From: RPQJ01 sp035554635
GTDB lineage: Bacteria > Pseudomonadota > Gammaproteobacteria > Steroidobacterales > Steroidobacteraceae
Direction: 5' to 3'
Length of the DNA: 20,312 bases
NCBI GenBank assembly: GCA_035554635.1
Contig: DATMIB010000043.1
Span: 1-20,312, forward strand
Below the pieces are notes generated by a model that worked only from the letters and a program-made list of their open reading frames with translations, did no database searches and was not told the DNA's origin. This document shows, one piece after another, positions 13,952 to 20,312 of this stretch (the stretch's first letter is position 1; every line of letters starts with the position of its first letter). A program made the position numbers and the translations under genes.

Positions 13952-16333
13952 ATGGCGAAGCTGCGGCCCCCGCCCCGCTGGACCCAATGGCTGCCGTTGC
14001 TCTACCTCGCGTTCGGCACGGCTTGGATCCTCGCGTCCGACACGGTCGTCGGCTGGCTGTTCCAGGGCTCACCACACCTGCTGCTCGTGGCGAGCACACT
14101 CAAGGGCTTCGCCTTCGTCTTCCTGACCGCGCTCGTGCTGGCGCTCTGGTGGCGGTCGCAGCAGCGTTACAACGCGACACTGGTCGAGGCCGCGGAGGCG
14201 CGCGCGAGTTTCGTCGCCGAGCGCATGGCCTGGATGAGCCGGCACGCGAACGACGCGATCCTGCTGCTCGACCACACGGGGCTGATCCTCGACTGCAACG
14301 AACGCGCCGAGATCCTCTACGGCTGGACGCGTGGCGAACTGCTGCGCAAGACGATCTATGACTTGCGGCCGGTCGCGGCCCGACTCGAGACGTCGGCCCA
14401 GTTCGAGCACGTCGTGCGCGAGGGAAGCCTCGTGTTCGAAGCGCGTCACGTCCGCCGCGACGGCAGCGAATTCCCGGTCGAGGTCAGCGCAGTCGGCGTC
14501 GAGTTCGAGGGCCATCGTTACGTGCAGAGCGTCATTCGCGACCGGACAGAGCTGGTCGCGGCGCGCCGTCGCCTCGAGAACCAGCGCGACCTGTATGACC
14601 TGCTCTCACGCTGCAGCCACGCCGCCGCCCGCGTGCGCGATCGTGACTCGCTCTACCAGGCCGTCGCGCGCCTGGCCGTCGAGCACGGTCGGTTCCTGTT
14701 CGCATGGGTCGCGGAACTGCAGCCCAACGGCGACCTGCGCAAGGCGGCCGCGTTCGGTGCCGACGACGGTTACCTGCGCCAGCTCGAAGTCAACGCGCGC
14801 GCCGACGACGTGCGCGGCCGCGGTCCCGCCGGACGCAGCTTGCGGGAGGGCACGACCGTCATCGTCGACGATTTCCTGGCCACCGAAATGGTTGCGCCGT
14901 GGCACGCGGCCGCCCGTCGTGCAGGCATCGCCGCCTGCGCCAGCGTGCCGTTCAGGGTGCGTGGCGAAGTGGTCGGCGCCCTGCTCGTCTATTCGACGGA
15001 AAGGTACATGTTCGACGCGCCGACCGTCGCGACGCTCGACGAGATCGCCGAAGAGATCGGCTTCGGTCTCGAGGCGCTCGAGACGCGCAAGGAACTCGAC
15101 GAGAGCCGCAACCTGCTGCAGACGGTCATCGACGCGAGCGCCGCACCGATCTATGTCTTCGACCGCGAGGGGCGCCTGCTGCTGATCAACGAGGCCGGCG
15201 CGAAGCTGTTCGACCAGCCGCGCGAACGTCTCATCGGCCAGCGTCGTCCAGCCCTGCTGGAGCCCGCCGTCGTCGCCGCGCACCAGGCTTCGGACGATCG
15301 GGTGCTGCAGACGGGCGAGGCCGTCTACGTCGAGGAGGTCATGGACATCGCGGGGGACGAACGCGTGTTCCTGACCGTCAAGTACCCGCTGCGCGACCTC
15401 GCGGGGCACGTCTACGCCGTCGGCGGCATCTCGACCGAAATCACCGACCTGCGGCGCAGCCAGCGCGAAGCGGACAATGCCAACGTCCGGCTCGAGGAAA
15501 CGGTGCTGCTTCGCACGCAGGAGCTCACCGTCGAGCGTGATCGTGCCGAGCAGGCAGACCGTGCCAAGACCGCGTTCCTGTCGACGATCTCCCACGAGCT
15601 GCGCACGCCGCTCAATTCGATCATCGGCTTCACCGACATCGTGCTGCAGGAGCTGTCGGGCCCGCTCAACGACGAGCAGCACAAGCAGCTCACGATGGTG
15701 CACGACTCCTCGCGCATGCTGCTCGACCTGATCAACGAAATGCTCGACCTGTCGCGGATCGAGGCCGGTCGCCTCCAGCTCAGCGTCGAGTCGTTCGACC
15801 TGCGCGACCTGTTGCGGCGTCGCGTGGAGGCATTGCAGCCACAGGCCAACGCCAAGGGGCTCCGGCTCGACGTCGCGATCGGGCCGGACGTGGAGCGGAT
15901 GACCAGCGACGCCAAGCGCGTGGCCCAGATCGTCACCAATCTGGTTTCGAACGCGGTCAAGTTCACGGCCCGCGGCACGGTCACCGTCGCCGCGCGCGTC
16001 GACGCCACCAGGGCGTGGATCGAGGTGCGCGACTCCGGCCCCGGCATCGCCCCCGAGGACATGGCCCATTTGTTCAAGCCGTTCATGCAGGGCGGCGAGG
16101 CACAGCGGCGCCACCGCGAAGGCACGGGGCTGGGGCTCGCGATTTCGCGCAACCTGGCGCGTGCCCTCGGCGGCGACATCACCGTGACGAGCCAGCCTGG
16201 ACAGGGGTCCACGTTCACCGTGGTGCTGCCGCTGGAACGGGCGGCCGTGCCCGACGTGGGCGGGGAATCGGGGCTGTACCGCAGGCTCGCACTGCCGGGC
16301 CAGGCACTTGGCAAGGCGGACCCGGCCCCCTAA
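13952..16333 (+). CDS. Membrane sensor histidine kinase with PAS-GAF-PAS domains
   Basis: A 793-residue sensor kinase. Two membrane helices (about 12-36 and 43-67) leave almost no periplasmic domain, so sensing is probably cytoplasmic. PAS 1 (about 92-205) is followed by a GAF domain (about 218-376), PAS 2 (about 386-500), a coiled coil (500-538), HisKA and HATPase_c. The phosphorylated histidine is H548 in ISHELRTPLNS. ATP-binding boxes are intact: N667 in NLVSNAVKFT, DSGPGI (694-699), LFKPF (707-711) and GTGLGLAIS (724-732). No receiver domain is attached and no response regulator gene is adjacent; the nearest receivers in the window are at 8887-9327 and 989-2227. The GAF domain lacks the conserved Cys-His of a phytochrome in what I can see. 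The signal is unknown. Confidence 0.94.
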   Translation: MAKLRPPPRWTQWLPLLYLAFGTAWILASDTVVGWLFQGSPHLLLVASTLKGFAFVFLTALVLALWWRSQQRYNATLVEAAEARASFVAERMAWMSRHANDAILLLDHTGLILDCNERAEILYGWTRGELLRKTIYDLRPVAARLETSAQFEHVVREGSLVFEARHVRRDGSEFPVEVSAVGVEFEGHRYVQSVIRDRTELVAARRRLENQRDLYDLLSRCSHAAARVRDRDSLYQAVARLAVEHGRFLFAWVAELQPNGDLRKAAAFGADDGYLRQLEVNARADDVRGRGPAGRSLREGTTVIVDDFLATEMVAPWHAAARRAGIAACASVPFRVRGEVVGALLVYSTERYMFDAPTVATLDEIAEEIGFGLEALETRKELDESRNLLQTVIDASAAPIYVFDREGRLLLINEAGAKLFDQPRERLIGQRRPALLEPAVVAAHQASDDRVLQTGEAVYVEEVMDIAGDERVFLTVKYPLRDLAGHVYAVGGISTEITDLRRSQREADNANVRLEETVLLRTQELTVERDRAEQADRAKTAFLSTISHELRTPLNSIIGFTDIVLQELSGPLNDEQHKQLTMVHDSSRMLLDLINEMLDLSRIEAGRLQLSVESFDLRDLLRRRVEALQPQANAKGLRLDVAIGPDVERMTSDAKRVAQIVTNLVSNAVKFTARGTVTVAARVDATRAWIEVRDSGPGIAPEDMAHLFKPFMQGGEAQRRHREGTGLGLAISRNLARALGGDITVTSQPGQGSTFTVVLPLERAAVPDVGGESGLYRRLALPGQALGKADPAP

Positions 16334-16371
16334 CCTTGCGAGCCGTTTCGCCCCCCTGGATCGCCCGCCCC

Positions 16372-17004
16372 ATGTCCACTGCCGCTCGCCCCCCGTCACC
16401 GGGCCCGCTGCCCGCGCTGATCTTCTCCTCGCGCTGGCTGCAGCTGCCGCTGTACCTCGGCCTGATCGTGGCGCAGGGCGTCTACGTCTTCCTGTTCCTC
16501 AAGGAACTCTGGCACCTGATCCACGAGGCGCCGTCGCTCACCGAGCAGACGATCATGCTGATCGTGCTCGGCCTGATCGACGTCGTCATGATCTCGAACC
16601 TGCTCGTGATGGTGATCGTCGGCGGTTACGAGACGTTCGTTTCGAGGCTCAACCTCGAAGGCCACCCGGACCAGCCGGAGTGGCTGAGCCACGTCAACGC
16701 GAGCGTGCTCAAGGTCAAGCTCGCGATGGCCATCATCGGCATCAGCTCGATTCACCTGCTCAAGACCTTCATCGAGGCGGGCATGCTCGGTGGCTTGCCG
16801 CTGTGCGGCACGCAGGCCGCCGCCGACGCGAAGCTGGCGCTCGAGACCGCCGGTTCGATCGCGCGTGGCTGCACGACCGTGACGACCGAGGGCGTGATGT
16901 GGCAGACGGTGATCCACAGTGTGTTCATCCTGTCGGCGCTCGGCATCGCCTGGACCGACCGCATCATGGGCGCGGGCCTCAAGCACGCCACCGCGCATCG
17001 CTGA
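16372..17004 (+). CDS. UPF0114 family membrane protein (YqhA-like)
   Basis: A 210-residue inner-membrane protein of the UPF0114/YqhA family, whose function is unknown. Hydrophobic helices lie at about 22-45, 60-82, 119-137 and 179-200. Family blocks include FSSRWLQLPLYLGL near the N-terminus, LGLIDVVMISNLLVMVIVGGYE in the second helix region and KLAMAIIGISSIHLLKTF in the third. ATG at 16372 is 38 bases after the kinase stop; no ribosome binding site is visible, so it may depend on transcription and translation from the upstream gene. The loop between helices 3 and 4 is longer than I recall for E. coli YqhA and contains two cysteines (in LCGTQ and RGCTT). Confidence 0.87.
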   Translation: MSTAARPPSPGPLPALIFSSRWLQLPLYLGLIVAQGVYVFLFLKELWHLIHEAPSLTEQTIMLIVLGLIDVVMISNLLVMVIVGGYETFVSRLNLEGHPDQPEWLSHVNASVLKVKLAMAIIGISSIHLLKTFIEAGMLGGLPLCGTQAAADAKLALETAGSIARGCTTVTTEGVMWQTVIHSVFILSALGIAWTDRIMGAGLKHATAHR

Positions 17005-17041
17005 CCCGGCGACAGTCAGTCACGCACGAGGCTACGCGCGC

Positions 17042-17296
17042 ATGGACTCCACCACCGGCTACACGCTCGCGATCGTGTTCACGTTCGTGGTCAACGTGCC
17101 GTTCGGCTATTGGCGCGCCGGCGTGCGCAAGTTCTCGCCCGCCTGGTTCGTCGCCGTGCACGCGGCGGTGCCGCTGGTCATCGCACTGCGGGTCGCGCTC
17201 GGCCTGCCGTTTCGCTGGCTGCTGTTTCCGCTGTTCGTCGTCGCCTATTTCGGCGGCCAGACAGTGGGCAGTCGCTGGCGCCAGCGCCAGGCCTGA
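17042..17296 (+). CDS. Small two-helix membrane protein, function unknown
   Basis: An 84-residue protein with two hydrophobic helices (about 7-22 and 35-70, the second possibly two short helices) and a basic C-terminus (GSRWRQRQA). The N-terminal block YTLAIVFTFVVNVPFGYWRAGVRKFSPAWF resembles a conserved hypothetical protein I have seen in pseudomonads and relatives. A weak GAGG lies about ten bases before ATG. It follows the UPF0114 gene by 37 bases on the same strand and may be co-transcribed with it. I do not assign a function. Confidence 0.75.
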   Translation: MDSTTGYTLAIVFTFVVNVPFGYWRAGVRKFSPAWFVAVHAAVPLVIALRVALGLPFRWLLFPLFVVAYFGGQTVGSRWRQRQA

Positions 17297-17302
17297 GCGG
17301 GC

Positions 17303-17383
17303 GAACGGCTGAGCGGCTGGCCGACTGAGCGGCTGGGACGGCTGAACGACTGAACGACTGAGCCGCCGAGCGCCTGCGCCGCC
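17303..17383. repeat. Degenerate octamer tandem array
   Basis: Ten consecutive units read gaacggct, gagcggct, ggccgact, gagcggct, gggacggct (one base longer), gaacgact, gaacgact, gagccgcc, gagcgcct, gcgccgcc. The common form is GARCGRCT, with identical neighbours in places, and units drift towards the aldolase end. The array starts six bases after one stop codon and ends exactly at the stop codon of the convergent aldolase gene, so it occupies virtually the whole gap. Confidence 0.85.
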
Positions 17384-18027
17384 TCAATCGAGGCGGCCGT
17401 AGCCGGCAAACTTCTCGAGCACGCGTCCCAACTCGTCGGGCGCCAGCAACTTCGGTTCGAGACCGGCCGCGCGGAGCGCCAGGTACTGCGACGCGAGGTT
17501 CTCGACCTCGAGCGCGACGGCCTGCGCCACGCGCAAGCTGGGCCCGACGGCGATGACGCCGTGGTTGGCGAGAAGCGTCGCGCGTCGGTCCACGAGCCCC
17601 GCGACCGCGCTCGAGGCGAGTTCGGCCGTGCCGAAAGTCGCGTACGGCATGCACCGCACCTCGCCGCCGGCGAGCGCGATCATGTAGTGGAACGGCGGAA
17701 TGCCACGACCCGCGCAGGCGAGCGCCGTGGCCTGCGGGCTGTGCGTGTGCACGATCGCGCCGACATCGGGCCGCGCCCGGTAGATCGCAGCGTGCATGCG
17801 CCACTCGGACGATGGTCGCGGGCCACCGGTGGCCGGCTCGCCGTGCGTGGGCACGGCTACGATCGAATCGACGGTGAGTTCGCGGTAAGGCACGGCCGCC
17901 GGCGTGATCAGGAAACGTTCGCCGTCGCGGCACGAGACGTTTCCGGACTTGTTCGGCATCAGGCCGGCCGCGTCGAGCGCCTGTGCGACGGCGATGATTT
18001 CAGCGGCGCGGTGCAATGCGTCGGTCG

Positions 18028-18031
<4 letters not shown>
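17384..18031 (-). CDS. Class II aldolase, probable 5-deoxy/methylthioribulose-1-phosphate aldolase
   Basis: A 215-residue zinc-dependent class II aldolase very like E. coli FucA in length and motifs. It has GNVS (30-33), E76 in SSEWRMH, H95 and H97 in HTHSPQ, and H157 in NHGVIA, matching the catalytic Glu and zinc-binding histidines of FucA. Downstream of mtnP and mtnA, it most likely splits 5-methylthioribulose-1-phosphate or 5-deoxyribulose-1-phosphate into dihydroxyacetone phosphate and an aldehyde. This is the Ald2 role in the DHAP shunt described for Rhodospirillum rubrum and some E. coli. The MtnB dehydratase belongs to the same superfamily and is the main alternative; the closer FucA resemblance and the lack of mtnC and mtnD nearby argue against it. 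The start overlaps the mtnA stop as ATGA. Confidence 0.87.
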
Positions 18032-19125
<1,094 letters not shown>

Positions 19126-19145
19126 GTTCTGCTTCGCCTGCGGTG

Positions 19146-20027
19146 TCAGCGGCCCGCGCGCAGGACGCGGCCGGCCACGGCGTCGAGCTTTTCCATCAGG
19201 GTCGGATCACGCATGTCGGGCCGGGTAAAGATCGCCGTGTCGAGCGCGCAATCGGAGCCCACCGGGCACGGCACGTGCTCGGCCGGGAAGTCGCGCGCCA
19301 GCCGCGCGAACAGGCGCTGTGCCTTGTCGCGGTTTTCGTGCATCACGGCGACCAGGCTCGCCACGTCGACCGGACCGTGCGTCTCGTGCCAGCAGTCGTA
19401 GTCGGTCACCATCGCGACGACCGCGTAGGTGATCTCGGCCTCGCGCGCGAGCTTGGCTTCGGGCATCGAGGTCATGTGGATGATGTCGTACCCGAGCCGC
19501 TTGTAGGTCAGCGATTCGGCCAGCGTCGAGAACTGTGGCCCTTCCATGCAGACGGCCGTGCCGCCGCGCTGGTAAACGATGCCTTCGGCGTCGGCCGCGT
19601 GCGCAATGAGGTCCTGCAACGCCGGCCCGACCGGCCGCGCGAACGAAACGTGCGCGACGCAGCCACGGCTGAAGAACGAGCCTTCACGCTTGAAAGTGCG
19701 GTCGACGAAGTCGTCGACCAGCACGAACGTGCCGGGGCTCAGCTCTTCCTTGTAGGAGCCACAGGCCGAGAACGACACCAGGTCGGTGACGCCCATGCGC
19801 TTCATCGCGTCGATGTTGGCGCGATAGTTGATTTCGCCCGGCGGAATGCGATGGCCGCGATCGTGTCGCGGCAGGAACACGACCTTCGTGTTGCCGACGC
19901 GGCCGGTGCGCAGCAGGTCGGACGGCTCGCCCCACGGCGTGTGCACGCGGTGCTCGCTGACGTCTTCGAGCCCGGGCAGGTCGTAGATGCCGGAACCGCC
20001 GATGATGCCGAGGACAGCTTGCGTCAT
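19146..20027 (-). CDS. mtnP: S-methyl-5'-thioadenosine phosphorylase
   Basis: A 293-residue purine nucleoside phosphorylase family enzyme that splits 5'-methylthioadenosine (and 5'-deoxyadenosine) with phosphate, releasing adenine and the 1-phosphate sugar. The phosphate-binding GGSGIYDL (10-17) is followed by RHDRGHRIPPGEINYRAN (54-71), CMEGPQFST (160-168) and MTSMPEAKLAREA (185-197). TDYDCW (208-213), with its two Asp residues, is typical of 6-amino-purine enzymes and favours MTA over inosine or guanosine. ATG at 20027 is chosen because the conserved MTQAVLGIIGGSG begins there; upstream in-frame sequence is repeat. It is the first gene of the mtnP-mtnA-aldolase operon. Confidence 0.95.
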   Translation of the reverse strand: MTQAVLGIIGGSGIYDLPGLEDVSEHRVHTPWGEPSDLLRTGRVGNTKVVFLPRHDRGHRIPPGEINYRANIDAMKRMGVTDLVSFSACGSYKEELSPGTFVLVDDFVDRTFKREGSFFSRGCVAHVSFARPVGPALQDLIAHAADAEGIVYQRGGTAVCMEGPQFSTLAESLTYKRLGYDIIHMTSMPEAKLAREAEITYAVVAMVTDYDCWHETHGPVDVASLVAVMHENRDKAQRLFARLARDFPAEHVPCPVGSDCALDTAIFTRPDMRDPTLMEKLDAVAGRVLRAGR

Positions 20028-20079
20028 GGTCTGTGTCGCGGGGTATGCCCCGACTCCGTCGCGTGGTGGAACGGAGCGC

Positions 20080-20108
20080 AGGTTACCCCAGCGCTGCTCT
20101 GCCGCGAA
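20080..20108 (-). promoter_or_regulatory. Possible promoter of the mtnP operon
   Basis: On the minus strand TTCGCG (20108-20103) and TAACCT (20085-20080) are spaced by exactly 17 bases, about 53 bases before the mtnP start. Both hexamers are weak matches. No SAM-type riboswitch fold was recognised in the leader. Confidence 0.28.
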
Positions 20109-20298
20109 TCGGGAGAAGTCTCTCCCGCCAATCCCCTCTCCCGCGTGAGAGGGAGGTGTTCGGCCTTCTCTCCGGTGAAGCGGGAGCGGGTGGGGGTGAG
20201 GTAGAAGATTCTTCAGAGCCCTCACCCGCCGCTGCGCGGCGACCTCTCCCGCGGACGGGAGAGGTGAAGAACTTCACGGGAGAGGTGAAGACCCTCAG
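20109..20298. repeat. REP-like intergenic repeat cluster
   Basis: A run of short inverted repeats built from GGGAGA and CCTCACC words. Stems seen: gggaga / tctccc (20111-20126), ccctctc / gagaggg (20134-20153), gggtgagg / cctcaccc (20194-20227) enclosing gaaga / tcttc, and acctctcccg / cgggagaggt (20242-20265). The word cgggagaggtgaag occurs twice in direct orientation (20256-20269 and 20277-20290). This is the type of extragenic palindrome common in many proteobacteria. It lies immediately upstream of the mtnP promoter region and runs to the window edge; no gene is seen beyond it. Confidence 0.85.
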
Positions 20299-20312
20299 AC
20301 GAGGCCGTGCTC

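Noticed and set aside
17303..17383. Small coding frame within the octamer array
   Set aside because: The array carries repeated TGA triplets and no start with a ribosome binding site.
20028..20110. SAM-type riboswitch in the mtnP leader
   Set aside because: The leader is short and I could not find the conserved stems or core bases of a known SAM or SAH class.

Overview
The window is GC-rich bacterial chromosome, densely packed with genes on both strands. The gene set is a Gram-negative proteobacterium's: ActP/YjcH acetate uptake, NadA/NadB, a REC-EAL regulator, UPF0114, and a FucA-like aldolase with MtnA and MtnP. Together with inverted GGGAGAGG / CCTCACCC intergenic repeats and a CRP/Clp-type site, this points to a gammaproteobacterium, perhaps near the Xanthomonadales (Lysobacterales). 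The order is inference; there is no rRNA, tRNA or other phylogenetic marker here. I see no phage, insertion sequence, CRISPR array, tRNA or rRNA.

Layout. (1) 147-2227, minus strand: a REC-EAL c-di-GMP phosphodiesterase translationally coupled to a small membrane protein that looks like a degenerate histidine kinase. (2) 2354-7468, minus strand: YjcH (DUF485), the ActP acetate symporter, a cNMP/CBS/DUF294 nucleotidyltransferase-like protein and a DnaQ-type exonuclease, a neighbourhood linked to acetate uptake in other gammaproteobacteria. (3) 7561-9327, plus strand: a saccharopine-dehydrogenase-like oxidoreductase and a single-domain response regulator. (4) 9526-12164, minus strand: nadA-nadB, the first two steps of NAD synthesis from aspartate. 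(5) 12307-13758, minus strand: a secreted trypsin-like protease with an Ig-like domain, followed by a clear intrinsic terminator. (6) 13952-17296, plus strand: a PAS/GAF/PAS hybrid-free sensor histidine kinase, a UPF0114 membrane protein and a small two-helix membrane protein. (7) 17384-20027, minus strand: mtnP-mtnA-class II aldolase, which fits the DHAP shunt that salvages 5'-methylthioadenosine and 5'-deoxyadenosine.

Two unusual kinds of repeat sit between genes. Three copies (11-139, 4993-5163, 9480-9517) share heptamers of the type GACTCTA, in two copies as opposed arrays around a GC-rich core, beside a TCCGAC/GTCGGA junction. A different degenerate octamer array (17303-17383) fills the gap between two convergent genes almost to the base. 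The best candidates for something undescribed are the heptamer element family and the pseudo-kinase/REC-EAL pair; the methylthioadenosine operon is the clearest complete pathway module.

No gap between genes exceeds 300 bases. Domain and motif assignments were made by eye, without database searches.
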